Position numbers and translations under genes: made by a program
Shown: piece by piece, positions 50,125-58,784 of the stretch
Layout: each line of letters begins with the position of its first letter
How positions within the stretch are numbered: position 1 is the stretch's first letter
Notes under the pieces: generated by a model
The model's database searches: none
Told to the model about the DNA's origin: nothing
Seen by the model: only the letters and a program-made list of their open reading frames with translations
From: Streptomyces sp. NBC_01317
Lineage (GTDB): Bacteria; Actinomycetota; Actinomycetes; Streptomycetales; Streptomycetaceae
DNA: 64,000 nucleotides
Assembly: GCF_035961655.1 (NCBI RefSeq)
Contig: NZ_CP108393.1
Coordinates: 930,001-994,000, forward strand
Direction: 5' to 3'

Positions 50125-50682
50125 TCAGGCCGCCGACCGGGCGAGCGCACGCCGTTCGATGCTGGCGGCGAACAGCGGGGTCTCCCGGCGGTTGTGGTCG
50201 CCGGACGCGGCCTGCCGACTCGCCGAGGCCTCCTCGAAGCTGATGCCGTGCTCCTCGTTGAAGGCCATGAACTCCGAAGTCGGGTGGCTCGACACCTGGT
50301 TGGTGTACGTGAGGGTCCCGTCACCGTTGTCCGTGACGGACAGGTCCCAGATCACCTGGACCGTCGTCCAGCCGTGCGGGGTGAGGACGTCCGAGGTGGA
50401 GACCATGTGGCAGTGGTGCCTCTCCAGGGTCTCCCCGACGTAGTGCTGAATCGCCAGACCGGTACCGATCATCTCGACGTTGATGGACATCGGCCTGCCG
50501 TCGTCGGTGGTGGTGTAGCCGGCCGCCTTGTGGTCCGGCGGGGCGCAGCGCTGGTACTCCTTGTCGGGCAGGTTCAGGAGCCAATTGCCGATGTCGACGG
50601 CGTCCATCGGGGCGTTGACGGTCGCCGTTTCCGTGGAGGAGGAAAGGAAGAGATCGGAAAGAACCTCGTTCTGCACGGTCAT
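50125..50682 (-). CDS. Hypothetical protein, possibly SRPBCC/START-like
   Basis: 185 residues from ATG 50682. No certain family. Segments such as ETATVNAPMDAVDIGNWLLNL, HYVGETLERHHCHMV, HGWTTVQVIWDLSVTDNGDGTLTYTNQVSS and EFMAFNEEHGISFEEASASRQAAS resemble a helix-grip (SRPBCC) ligand-binding fold. It is divergent from a TetR gene at 50827, so a regulator/target pair is likely. The fold assignment is inference. Confidence 0.7.
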   Translation of the reverse strand: MTVQNEVLSDLFLSSSTETATVNAPMDAVDIGNWLLNLPDKEYQRCAPPDHKAAGYTTTDDGRPMSINVEMIGTGLAIQHYVGETLERHHCHMVSTSDVLTPHGWTTVQVIWDLSVTDNGDGTLTYTNQVSSHPTSEFMAFNEEHGISFEEASASRQAASGDHNRRETPLFAASIERRALARSAA

Positions 50683-50826
50683 CGCGCACGCTCCCTCTGG
50701 GGCACCCGTTTCCCCCTCTCCCACGCTAACTCCACTGTGACGGAGAGCGCTCAGCGCGGACACCTGGGCAGACGCCTGGCCAGGCCGTACGGATGTGAGG
50801 CGAAGCGAGGCCGATATACTCGGTGC

Positions 50827-51420
50827 ATGCCTCGGGGAATCACTGCCAAAGGCCTCGCGACGAGGCAGCGCATCGTAGAAGGCGCGGCGGAGGTGGTTCG
50901 TACGCGCGGTGTGGCGGCCACGGGGCTGGAGGACATCCGCGAGGCGACCGGGACCAGCGGCGGTCAGATGACCCACTACTTCCCCGGCGGCAAGACGGAG
51001 CTGCTGCTGGCCGTCGCGCGCCATGAAGCGGAGCAGATCCTTCAGGAGCAGCGCCCTCTGCTGGACGACCTCACCTCGTGGGGGGCGTGGCTGGCGTGGG
51101 CGGACGGTTTGGTGGAGCGGCACGAGCGGCAGCGTGAGCACTGTGGTCTGAGCACTCTGCTCAGTCAGCTGGACCCGGGTGACCTGGGTGTCCGCCAGGT
51201 TCTGCTGGAGCTGTTCGACGGCTGGGGCAAGGCTCTGGAGCAGGGGATCCTGGCGATGCAGCGTGCCGGGGAGATGGACCCGGGGGCGGATCCGCACGAG
51301 TCCGCGCGTGCCTTGCTGGCGAGTGTCCAGGGCGGTGTGGTGATGCTGCTCGCGACGGGTTCGCCGGATTATCTCAGGTCCGCCCTGGACACCTGCTTCG
51401 CCAGACTGCGCGTCAACTGA
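50827..51420 (+). CDS. TetR/AcrR family transcriptional regulator
   Basis: 197 residues from ATG 50827. HTH: ATRQRIVEGAAEVVRTRGVAATGLEDIREATGTSGGQMTHYF, then GKTELLLAV. The C-terminal domain is TetR_C-like (WLAWADGLVERHERQREHCGLSTL). A TATACT -10 box at 50815-50820 lies 7 bp before the ATG, so the mRNA is probably leaderless. It is divergent from the SRPBCC-like gene. Confidence 0.92.
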   Translation: MPRGITAKGLATRQRIVEGAAEVVRTRGVAATGLEDIREATGTSGGQMTHYFPGGKTELLLAVARHEAEQILQEQRPLLDDLTSWGAWLAWADGLVERHERQREHCGLSTLLSQLDPGDLGVRQVLLELFDGWGKALEQGILAMQRAGEMDPGADPHESARALLASVQGGVVMLLATGSPDYLRSALDTCFARLRVN

Positions 51421-51490
51421 GGCCTGTAGTCGGGCCGTTGTGGGGCCTTTGTGCGGCCGGTGTGCGGCCCTTGTTTGAACAGGGCTCCGA

Positions 51491-52249
51491 TCACACCGCC
51501 AGGAATCCGCCGTCGACCGGCAGCGTCACCCCGTGAATGTGCGCCGCGTCGTCACCGGCCAGGAAGACCACGGCGGCGGCCACCTCCTCGGCGGTGCCCG
51601 GTCGCCGCCGCGGATGGGCGGTCGTGAGGCTTTCCAGCATGTCCTTGGACGCCGCGTTGTGTTCCGTGACGGTCGGGCCGGGAGCGACGGTGTTGACACG
51701 TACGTTCTTGGCCGCCAGTTCGGCCGCCCATGACTTGGTCAGGGAGTGCAGTCCCGCCTTGCTCGCCCCGTACAGGGCGGCGACGTCCATACCGATCTCC
51801 CCGTTGATCGAGCCCATGTTGACGACCGCGCCGCCACCGCGCTCCACCATCGCGGGCACGAGGGCGGCGGTCAGCAGGAAGGGGGCCTTGATGTTGACGG
51901 CCAGGGCCCGGTCGACCTCCTCCTCGGTGGCCTCCAGCATGGACTGCGCCGGAATGAGGACGGCCGCGTTGTTGACGAGCACGTCGATCACCCCCACCGC
52001 CGCGGTCGCGTCGCGCGCGAGGTCCCGTACCGCCTGCTCGCCGGCGCCGAGGTCCGCGCGGACGAAGACGGCCTTGCCGCCCTCGTCCCCGATGCGGCGC
52101 ACGATGTCCTCCCCGCGCTCCGCGTCCCGGCCCGAGACCACCACGGTGGCCCCCTCGCGGGCGAGGGCTATGGCGACGGCCCGCCCGATCCCTCCGGTCG
52201 CTCCGGTGACCAGTGCGTTGCGTCCCTGCATGCGGCCGGTTCCAGCCAT
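51491..52249 (-). CDS. SDR family oxidoreductase (FabG-like)
   Basis: 252 residues from ATG 52249. Full classical SDR set: VTGATGGIGRAVAIALA, NNAAVLIPAQ, VVNMGSINGEIG, catalytic YGASKAGLHSLTKSWAAEL, and APGPTVTEHNA. It should be an active NAD(P)H oxidoreductase, substrate unknown. Two palindromic operators of the TGGGTT...AACCCA type lie just upstream (52261-52314). The same sites are found upstream of the SDR gene at 52326-53297, so both genes probably answer to one regulator. Confidence 0.92.
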   Translation of the reverse strand: MAGTGRMQGRNALVTGATGGIGRAVAIALAREGATVVVSGRDAERGEDIVRRIGDEGGKAVFVRADLGAGEQAVRDLARDATAAVGVIDVLVNNAAVLIPAQSMLEATEEEVDRALAVNIKAPFLLTAALVPAMVERGGGAVVNMGSINGEIGMDVAALYGASKAGLHSLTKSWAAELAAKNVRVNTVAPGPTVTEHNAASKDMLESLTTAHPRRRPGTAEEVAAAVVFLAGDDAAHIHGVTLPVDGGFLAV

Positions 52250-52260
52250 CGCGCGCCTCC

Positions 52261-52314
52261 ATTATGGGTTGGTGAGCCCATAATGTTGGGCGAGGGAATG
52301 GGTTGTCAAACCCA
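52261..52314. promoter_or_regulatory. Operator pair upstream of the FabG-like SDR gene
   Basis: Site A (52261-52284) has arms ATTATGGG/CCCATAAT. Site B is TGGGTTGTCAAACCCA (52299-52314). Their centres are 34 bp apart, about three helical turns. Sites C and D at 53373-53422 share the same TGG(G/T)TT...AACCCA core and 33-bp spacing. Confidence 0.65.
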
Positions 52315-52325
52315 GACTTGCGACC

Positions 52326-53297
52326 TCACCCGCCGTCGCCCAGCGGCCACCCCATCCCCGCCACGCGCTCCGTCGCCGACCAGAGCCGTTCGCCGACCTG
52401 CGGGTCGGTCATCTTCGCGAAGGGCTTCTCCCTCACGGGCCGCCCCCGGCCGCGCAGGAAGCGGGGCCCCCACAGCTGCCCGCCCTCGGCGAGCGGATCG
52501 AGGGCGGCACGCACCGCCGGCCAGGCAGCATGCTCCTTGCTCTGCGCGACGGGGGCCTTGGGCAAGGCCCCGAGAAAGCCGGTGGCCGTACGGACATGAA
52601 GCGGCGGACGCGAGGGGGTGAGGCCGTCGAGCGCCCCGCCGGGATGGGCCAGGACGCTCGCCACCGGGCTGCCGGTGTCACGCAGGCGCCGGTCCAGCTC
52701 GGAGGCCAGGACCATCTGCGCGAGCTTGCTCCTGCCGTACGTACGAAAACCCTTGTACGGGGGTCGAACGGCCTGGAGATCGTCGAAGTCCAGGTCGGCC
52801 AGGCGTGCGGCGACGCTGCCCATCGTGACGATCCGGCTGCCGGTCGTGCGCGCGAGCAGCGGGTAGAGGGAGGCCGCCAGGACGAAGTGGCCGAGATGGT
52901 TCGTACCGAACACCAGCTCGTTGCCGTCGACCGTCTCGCGGCGTTCCGGCTGCGCCGTCAACCCGGCGTTCAGGATGAGCCCGTCGAGCCGCCCGAGGGA
53001 CGCGCTCAGACCGTCCGCCGCCTTGCGGACGGATTCCAGGTCGGCCAGATCGAGGACGAAGGTCCGTAGCCGGGTCCCGGGGACGCGGGTCCGGATCGCC
53101 TGCCGGGCCAGTTCGGCCCTGGCGCTGTCGCGCCCGGCGAGGATCACGGTGGCGCCTGTCCCCGCGAGCTGTTCGGCGATGAAGTAGCCGATGCCGGACG
53201 CGCCTCCGGTCACCAGGAACGTTCTGCCGTCCTGGGGTGGCAGCTCGTGGACGTTCCACCGACGGGCGCGGCCGTTCCGCCGACCGGCGTCGCTCAC
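52326..53297 (-). CDS. SDR family oxidoreductase (retinol dehydrogenase-like)
   Basis: 323 residues from GTG 53297 (GGTGAGGA upstream). Motifs VTGGASGIGYFIAEQLA, ILNAGLTAQPE (NAG), IVTMGSVAARL and YGRSKLAQMVLASEL are intact. It belongs to the same broad SDR group as the gene at 2453-3469. Operators C and D lie 75-125 bp upstream of the start. It precedes the FabG-like gene on the same strand but each has its own operator pair, so they are separate transcripts under common control. Confidence 0.88.
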   Translation of the reverse strand: MSDAGRRNGRARRWNVHELPPQDGRTFLVTGGASGIGYFIAEQLAGTGATVILAGRDSARAELARQAIRTRVPGTRLRTFVLDLADLESVRKAADGLSASLGRLDGLILNAGLTAQPERRETVDGNELVFGTNHLGHFVLAASLYPLLARTTGSRIVTMGSVAARLADLDFDDLQAVRPPYKGFRTYGRSKLAQMVLASELDRRLRDTGSPVASVLAHPGGALDGLTPSRPPLHVRTATGFLGALPKAPVAQSKEHAAWPAVRAALDPLAEGGQLWGPRFLRGRGRPVREKPFAKMTDPQVGERLWSATERVAGMGWPLGDGG

Positions 53298-53372
53298 GTC
53301 CTCACCGCCAGGACTGGATCTGCCGCCCGGCGGCCGGGTTCGTGCGGGGTCGCGGCCATGCGCACCTCCATA

Positions 53373-53422
53373 TTGGTTTCTCCAACCCACTATGGATGCG
53401 CGATTTTGGTCTGTCAAACCCA
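53373..53422. promoter_or_regulatory. Operator pair upstream of the retinol-dehydrogenase-like SDR gene
   Basis: Site C is TTGGTTTCTCCAACCCA (53373-53389), inside a longer CCATA...TATGG palindrome. Site D is TTGGTCTGTCAAACCCA (53406-53422). Centres are 33 bp apart, matching the spacing of sites A and B at 52261-52314. Confidence 0.65.
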
Positions 53423-53464
53423 ATCTGACGCCTGCCACCGCGCTCCGCCGCTCGGCTGCCGCCG

Positions 53465-53717
53465 TCAGCTTTCCAGCTCGGCCAGTTCACGGTCCCAAAT
53501 CAGACCGGCCCGCCGGTCGTCCCAGTACTTCCACATGTCCGTCCCGGAGCCCAGCACCTGGTCGCGCCAGTGGCCCGGCAGCATCGGCCCGGCGGGCACG
53601 AACACGGCCGGCAGATCCGCACAGCAACTCCTCCGCCTCCGGGGCGGGAAGGTTGCGGTAGAGCATCGGGTCCAGCGGGTAGCCACCCGCCGATCCGCCA
53701 CTCCTCGGCGGCCTGGA
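53465..53717 (-). pseudogene. Unidentified gene remnant with two frameshifts
   Basis: Three minus-strand frames read in turn as one protein: VQAAEEWRIGG, then GYPLDPMLYRNLPAPEAEELLC, then CADLPAVFVPAGPMLPGHW and TDMWKYWDDRRAGLIWDRELAELES ending at 53465. The switches fall near 53685 and 53622. Codon bias is good within each piece, so a real gene was present. The family is not recognised. It lies directly downstream of the TetR gene that ends at 53718. Confidence 0.45.
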
Positions 53718-54395
53718 CTACTCGGCGCCCGTACCGCCCTGGAACGCGACGACCGCACGGCTGGCGCGGTACAGCGACCTGGCGAGGGTCCGCGAGTCGC
53801 CGAGGTAGCCGCCCACCATCGCGCCGTCCCGCAGCATGACCAGCTGGTCGGCGGTGCCGGAGACGTCGGTGACCCCGATCTGTTCGAGCATCTCCCCGAT
53901 GGCTTCCTTGAACCAACGCCGGTGGGCGTCCACGACCTGGCGCACCGGGTGCTCGGCGTCCGCGTACTCGGCTGCGGCGTTGATGAACGGGCAGCCCCGA
54001 AAACCCGGGGAGCAGCTCTCGGCCCCGATCCCCTCGGCGACCATACGGAACACCTCACAGACGTCCCCGGCGGCGGCCAGCCGGGCCCCCGCGACGGCGT
54101 CGCGCTCCCATCGGGCTCGACGTTCGAGGTACGCCACGATCAGGTCGTCCTTCGTGGGGAAGTGCCGGTAGAAGGTGACCTTGGTGATCCCGACCTTGGC
54201 GATGATCTTCTCGGCGCTCACCGCCCGGATGCCCTGCGCGTAGAACAGTTCCGTCGCGGCCTCGATGATCCGTTCCCGCATCGAGGGCTTGCCGGTACGC
54301 CCCTGAGCGGGCGCCGGAGCGCCGGGCGCGTCCGCCACCGCATCCGCCGCTGTCGTCTCCGCCGCCGGTTCGGGGTGCTGCGTCATGTGATCCAC
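53718..54395 (-). CDS. TetR/AcrR family transcriptional regulator
   Basis: 225 residues from GTG 54395 (GGGGGAGG eight bases upstream; ATG 54386 also in frame). After an Ala/Pro-rich N terminus, the HTH is RERIIEAATELFYAQGIRAVSAEKIIAKVGITKVTFYRHF with TKDDLI. The C-terminal domain has the CSPGFRGCPFINAAAEYAD block typical of the subgroup controlling hydrolase and oxidoreductase genes. It is divergent from the hydrolase gene at 54549, whose promoter carries an ACTAGT-centred palindrome. Confidence 0.9.
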   Translation of the reverse strand: MDHMTQHPEPAAETTAADAVADAPGAPAPAQGRTGKPSMRERIIEAATELFYAQGIRAVSAEKIIAKVGITKVTFYRHFPTKDDLIVAYLERRARWERDAVAGARLAAAGDVCEVFRMVAEGIGAESCSPGFRGCPFINAAAEYADAEHPVRQVVDAHRRWFKEAIGEMLEQIGVTDVSGTADQLVMLRDGAMVGGYLGDSRTLARSLYRASRAVVAFQGGTGAE

Positions 54396-54504
54396 GCTTC
54401 CATCCTCCCCCGTTCCTGCCCCACTCCCGACTCCCGTTCCGGCTCCCTTTCCGACTCGGCGCGGGCGGGTGCCGCCTCGCGAGGCCGTGCTACGTTGATG
54501 TGGA

Positions 54505-54518
54505 GTTACTAGTTAGTC
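54505..54518. promoter_or_regulatory. ACTAGT-centred TetR-type operator
   Basis: GTTACTAGTTAGTC at 54505-54518 is an imperfect palindrome around ACTAGT, the sort of site bound by TetR proteins of the group encoded at 53718-54395. It lies 31 bp before the hydrolase start at 54549. Confidence 0.55.
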
Positions 54519-54548
54519 TACCCGGTGCAGGCACGGAGGAATCTAGGC

Positions 54549-55358
54549 ATGTCCCCATCAACCCCGGTCCCCACCCCGGTCGTCTTCGTCCATGGGCTCT
54601 GGATCCACTCGGATTCCTGGCGGAACTGGGCGGATCTCTACCGGCGGGCCGGCTACGACCCGATCGCCCCGGGATGGCCGGGTGACGCCGCCACCGTGGC
54701 CGAGACCCGGCAGAACCCGGCCGCCGTCGGCAACCACGGCATCGACGACATCACCGCGAGCTATCTGCGCGTGATCAACGGGTTCGGCGCCCAGCCCGTC
54801 GTCGTCGGCCACTCCTTCGGCGGCCTGATCGCGCAGAAGCTGCTGGCCGGCGGACACGCGTCGGCCGCCGTCGCCATCGACCCGGGCCAGATCAAGGGCG
54901 TCAGGCCCGTACCGCTCGCACAGATCCGCGCGGGCCTGCCGGTGCTCTCGCGTCCTGGCAACAAGAAGAAGGCGGTCTCACTGACCCGGAAGCAGTTCCG
55001 GTACGCCTTCGGCAACGCCGTCCCGCAGGCCGAGTCGGACGAACTGTTCGACCGCTGGACCATCCCCGGCCCCGGCCGGCCGCTCTTCGAGGCGAGCACC
55101 GCCAACTTCAGCAGGCGCTCCCCGGCGGCGGTGGACACCGGGAAGCACGACCGCGGGCCGCTGCTCGTCATCGGCGGGGGCCGGGACCACACCGTCCCCG
55201 AGGTCGTCGCCAGGGCCGCGCACAAGCTGTACGCCGGATCGCGGGCCACCACCGACTACCGGGCGTTCCCCGATCGCGGCCACTCCCTGGTCCTCGACCA
55301 CGGCTGGCAGGAGATCGCCGACTTCACCCTCGCCTGGCTGAAGCGGCAGGGCATCTGA
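54549..55358 (+). CDS. Alpha/beta hydrolase
   Basis: 269 residues from ATG 54549. Motifs: VVFVHGLWIHSDSW (oxyanion loop), VVGHSFGGLIAQKL (nucleophile Ser near 98), GGGRDHTVPE (acid), and FPDRGHSLVLDHGWQE (His). The triad is complete. It starts an operon of two hydrolases under a TetR-type operator, with the signal-peptide hydrolase 70 bp downstream. The substrate is unknown. Confidence 0.9.
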   Translation: MSPSTPVPTPVVFVHGLWIHSDSWRNWADLYRRAGYDPIAPGWPGDAATVAETRQNPAAVGNHGIDDITASYLRVINGFGAQPVVVGHSFGGLIAQKLLAGGHASAAVAIDPGQIKGVRPVPLAQIRAGLPVLSRPGNKKKAVSLTRKQFRYAFGNAVPQAESDELFDRWTIPGPGRPLFEASTANFSRRSPAAVDTGKHDRGPLLVIGGGRDHTVPEVVARAAHKLYAGSRATTDYRAFPDRGHSLVLDHGWQEIADFTLAWLKRQGI

Positions 55359-55428
55359 CCAGGCTCCGTCCGCCCCTCCGTACCGCGCGCCGCCCGAGCG
55401 GCCCGCTCCCCTGAGAAGAGAGAACCCC

Positions 55429-56313
55429 ATGAAGTCAGCGTTGAAGCCAGCCGGGAAGTCCGCAGGAATGTCCGCAGGAATGTCCGCAGGGAAACCACGC
55501 AAGCGCGGAATACGGTTCGCCGTCCTCGGCACCGCCCTGGCCCTCGCGACGGCGATCGTCCCCGCCGCCGCGGCCTCCGGTGCGAGCGGGAAGTCCGGCC
55601 ACCCGGGAGTCAAGCCGACCGTGGTGCTCGTCCATGGCGCGTGGGCGGACGGCTCCAGCTGGAACGGTGTCGTCCGCGACCTCCAGCACGACGGGTACAC
55701 CGTCGACGTGCCGCCGAACCCGCTGCGCGGTGTGGCCGGCGACTCCGCCTATCTCGCGAGTTACCTGGCCACCGTCCCAGGACCGATCGTCCTGGTCGGA
55801 CACTCGTACGGCGGCTTCGTCATCTCCAACGCCGCCACCGGCAACGCCAACGTCAAGGCGCTCGTCTACGTCGACGCCTACGTCCCGGCGAAGGGCGAGA
55901 CCCTGAACGCACTGACCGCCCAGTTCCCGGGCAGCCAAGTCGGCCCGGACGCGCTCAACTTCGTCCCGTCGGCCGGCGGTGTCGTCGACGCCTCCATCAA
56001 GCCCGCACTCTTCCGCGGCATCCTGGCCAACGACCTGTCGGCCCGGCGGGCCGCCGAACTCGCCGCCACCCAGCGCCCGCTCGCGGCGTCCGCGCTCAAC
56101 GAACCGTCCGGCGCACCGGCTTGGAGCACCATTCCCAGCTGGGACGTGATCGGAACCGCCGACCACGCGCTGCCCGCCGCCGCCCAGCAGTTCATGGCCG
56201 AGCGCGCCGGAGCGACCGTCACCCGGCTGAACGCCTCCCACCTGTCGATGATCTCCCACCCGAATCAGGTCACGGACGTCATCGAGGACGCGGCACACCA
56301 CACCACCCACTGA
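55429..56313 (+). CDS. Exported alpha/beta hydrolase
   Basis: 294 residues from ATG 55429 (GAGAAGAGAG upstream). The first 22 residues contain a 4-residue repeat (SAGMSAGMSAG) coded by 12-bp tandem copies, followed by RKRGIRFAVLGTALALATAIVPAAAASG, a signal peptide. The hydrolase domain has VVLVHGAWADGSSW, VLVGHSYGGFVISNA (Ser), VIGTADHALP (Asp) and ASHLSMISHP (His), the pattern of the AB_hydrolase_6/EstC-like group. It follows the cytoplasmic hydrolase gene and ends at a strong terminator. Confidence 0.9.
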   Translation: MKSALKPAGKSAGMSAGMSAGKPRKRGIRFAVLGTALALATAIVPAAAASGASGKSGHPGVKPTVVLVHGAWADGSSWNGVVRDLQHDGYTVDVPPNPLRGVAGDSAYLASYLATVPGPIVLVGHSYGGFVISNAATGNANVKALVYVDAYVPAKGETLNALTAQFPGSQVGPDALNFVPSAGGVVDASIKPALFRGILANDLSARRAAELAATQRPLAASALNEPSGAPAWSTIPSWDVIGTADHALPAAAQQFMAERAGATVTRLNASHLSMISHPNQVTDVIEDAAHHTTH

Positions 56314-56332
56314 CCCGGCCGGGCCGGGAGTC

Positions 56333-56366
56333 GGGGCCGCGCGGGAAGAACCTCCCGCGCGGCCCC
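56333..56366 (+). terminator. Strong intrinsic terminator after the hydrolase operon
   Basis: GGGGCCGCGCGGGA (56333-56346) and TCCCGCGCGGCCCC (56353-56366) are a perfect 14-bp stem with a 6-base loop, 20 bp after the stop at 56313. Confidence 0.88.
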
Positions 56367-56406
56367 GGCCACCGCCGGAACCCTCGTCAGGTGCGATCCT
56401 GCGTGG

Positions 56407-56964
56407 ATGCCTGCGTGGATGAACGATCTCGGCGACGCGCACCTGCGTACGTGGACACTGCGGATGATGGCCCTCCTCGCAGCCGGCACCCAGGATCAGC
56501 TCGCCTGGCTGGGCGAGCGTGAGGTGGCCATGGAGTCCCTCGTCCAAGAGGCGGAGCTGCTCTGGCGCGTCCGCGCGGAAATCGCCGAGCGCGGAGTCCT
56601 TGAACCCAGGAATCCGCCCGCTCTTCAGGCCGTCCGCCGTCGCCTCGGCGAGATCGATGTCGCCGGCCGCCCGGTCCTCTGGGGCGACGCACTGGCCACA
56701 GACCCGGCTTGGGACGAGATACGTACGCTCGCCCGCCGGTTTCTCGCCACGATGCCGGGCGACTGGCTCAGCATCCCCTGCCACACCCCGTGCGGCCGGA
56801 CCCTCCTTCCGTACGTGGGGCCGCACATGAGGGCGATATCCGAGTGCGCGCGGACCCACGGCGCTGAGACACTTCCGGTATGCCGATCATCGAAGCCTCG
56901 CCAGGAGTGTCCCTCGCCTACGAGACCTTCGGTGATCCGTCCGATCCGGCCGTCCTGCTCGTGA
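56407..56964 (+). CDS. Hypothetical protein, C terminus overlapping next gene
   Basis: 185 codons from ATG 56407. Residues 1-150 look like real protein, rich in helices (LRTWTLRMMALLAAGTQDQLAWLG, LVQEAELLWRVRAEIAERG, WDEIRTLARRFL). No family is recognised. The last ~28 codons run antiphase through the start of the hydrolase gene at 56880 and turn Pro/Ser/Arg-rich, which suggests either an 85-bp gene overlap or a frameshift near 56860 that removed the natural stop. Confidence 0.55.
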   Translation: MPAWMNDLGDAHLRTWTLRMMALLAAGTQDQLAWLGEREVAMESLVQEAELLWRVRAEIAERGVLEPRNPPALQAVRRRLGEIDVAGRPVLWGDALATDPAWDEIRTLARRFLATMPGDWLSIPCHTPCGRTLLPYVGPHMRAISECARTHGAETLPVCRSSKPRQECPSPTRPSVIRPIRPSCS

Positions 56965-57761
56965 TGGGCTTCAGCGCTCAGATGATCGCCTGGCACGAGG
57001 ACTTCTGCCGTGCCCTGGCGGCACGCGGACGCTATGTGATCCGGTACGACAACCGCGACTGCGGGCTGTCCACCAGGTTCGACGAGCACCCCGTCGACAT
57101 GGGCCGCTTCATCCACGCCGTGAGCACCGGCGACCTCGCCTCCGCCGTCGCGATGGCGCCGTACACGCTGCGGGACATGGCAGACGACGGCCTGGGCCTG
57201 CTCACCGCGCTCGGCATCGAACGCGCTCACGTGGTCGGGTCCTCGATGGGCGGCATGATCGCGCAGACGATGGCCATCAGCCGGCCGGAGCGCGTACTGA
57301 CCCTGACGTCGATGATGTCCTCGACCGGCGAACCCGAGTACGGCCGCCCGAGCGCCGAGGCCCAAGCAGTGGTCTCCGCCCCGAAGCCGGCCGATCGCGA
57401 GGGATACGTCGCGGCGTCGGAGGCGGAGCTGGTGTGGGCCTCGAAGCGTTACGGCAACGCCGCGCCCCTTCGTGAACTGGCCGCCCGGAGCTACGACCGT
57501 GCCTACTACCCGGCCGGAGCCGGACGCCAGCTCGGAGCGATGATCCTCGCCGGCTCACGCGCCGACGCGCTGCGCGAACTGCGCGTACCGACCCTGGTGA
57601 TCCACGGTCTGGACGACACACTGATCGACCCCGGCGGCGGCCGGCGCACCGCCGACCTCGTGCCCGGAGCGAAACTCCTGCTGCTCCCCGACATGGGGCA
57701 CGACCGGCCCCGTGAACTCTGGCCCGAGATCATCGACGCCCTGGACACGCACACCGAGTGA
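56880..57761 (+). CDS. Alpha/beta hydrolase
   Basis: 293 residues from ATG 56880. Motifs: LLVMGFSAQMIAWHEDF, YVIRYDNRDCGLST, VVGSSMGGMIAQTMAI (nucleophile Ser near 123), VIHGLDDTLIDP (Asp) and LPDMGHDRPRELW (His). The D-N-R-D-x-G-x-S block and overall pattern match the subgroup often annotated as alpha/beta fold hydrolases near aclacinomycin methylesterase RdmC. The start lies inside the preceding frame. It converges with the LysR gene, with 16 bp between stops. Confidence 0.88.
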   Translation: MPIIEASPGVSLAYETFGDPSDPAVLLVMGFSAQMIAWHEDFCRALAARGRYVIRYDNRDCGLSTRFDEHPVDMGRFIHAVSTGDLASAVAMAPYTLRDMADDGLGLLTALGIERAHVVGSSMGGMIAQTMAISRPERVLTLTSMMSSTGEPEYGRPSAEAQAVVSAPKPADREGYVAASEAELVWASKRYGNAAPLRELAARSYDRAYYPAGAGRQLGAMILAGSRADALRELRVPTLVIHGLDDTLIDPGGGRRTADLVPGAKLLLLPDMGHDRPRELWPEIIDALDTHTE

Positions 57762-57777
57762 GACCCCGATCGCGGAA

Positions 57778-58620
57778 TCAGACGTCGTAGACCTCTGCCC
57801 GTGCGGCGCGCGGCTCGGTGCCGACACGCTCGGCTGCCACGCGCCGGACCGTACGGGCGAAGGCGGCCATCTCAGGGCCCGAGGTCTGCGGGAGCCACCC
57901 CAGGGCCAGCGTGGTCATGGGCAGATCCGCCACGGGGACGGCGACCACCTCCCTCGTCAGGCGGGCGACGGCGGCCGAGCCGACGACGGTGACGAGCCGG
58001 CCCAGGGCGACCCGGTCGAGGATCTCGTCCAGGCCCGTCGGCGGGCACTTCTCCCGGAAGGCCGGCTCCTGGCGGAGCTCGGCGGTGGTCACCCCGGCGC
58101 GGCCCGCGAGACGGTGGTCGCGCGGTACGAGGGCGACGGGCCACTCCTCCGCCACCTCGGTGGTGTGCAGGCCCGCGAAGTCGTCGCTGTCCGTGCAGAG
58201 CAGGGCGACGTCGGCCGTACCGTCGCGCAGGGCCCCCGCCCCGGAGTGGGTGAAGACGAGTTCGGGGTCCGTACCGTCGTGGGAGCGCAGGACCTGGGCG
58301 AGCAGCCCGGAGCCGGTGCCGGGGCGGACCGCGAGGATCAGCCGCCCGGGGTGGGCCGCTCGTTGGGTACGGCGCACCGCGGCGTCCAGGTCCCGGAGCA
58401 GGCGGCGGGACTCGTCGAGGAAGACACCGCCCGCCGCCGTCAGTTCCACCCGGCGGCTGGTGCGCTCCAGGAGACGTACTCCCATGCGGCGCTCCAGCCG
58501 GGCCACCGCCCGGGACAGCGGCGGCTGGGCGATGCCCAACCGCTCCGCCGCCCGGCTGAAGTGCAGTTCCTCGGCCACGGCGACGAAGTAGACCAGCTCT
58601 CGGGTCTCCAGATGATCCAT
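57778..58620 (-). CDS. LysR family transcriptional regulator
   Basis: 280 residues from ATG 58620. The N-terminal winged helix is typical: ELVYFVAVAEELHFSRAAERLGIAQPPLSRAVARLERRMGVRLLERTSRRVELTAAG. The co-inducer domain follows. It is divergent from the SnoaL-like gene at 58785, which is probably its target together with the quinone reductase gene that overlaps it. Confidence 0.93.
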   Translation of the reverse strand: MDHLETRELVYFVAVAEELHFSRAAERLGIAQPPLSRAVARLERRMGVRLLERTSRRVELTAAGGVFLDESRRLLRDLDAAVRRTQRAAHPGRLILAVRPGTGSGLLAQVLRSHDGTDPELVFTHSGAGALRDGTADVALLCTDSDDFAGLHTTEVAEEWPVALVPRDHRLAGRAGVTTAELRQEPAFREKCPPTGLDEILDRVALGRLVTVVGSAAVARLTREVVAVPVADLPMTTLALGWLPQTSGPEMAAFARTVRRVAAERVGTEPRAARAEVYDV

Positions 58621-58784
58621 ACCTCCAGGGTATCGCCGCGTACGGGAACGGTCATGGCTCCCCGGGCGGCGTCCTGGTCTGATGGAGACGCGGGCCGCCG
58701 CGGAGCTTGTTCCCGCGGGAGTGGCGCCCGGTGCCGGGACGCCTCGGAAGGTCCCGGATGCGACGACGAAAGGACACCCCCCTC

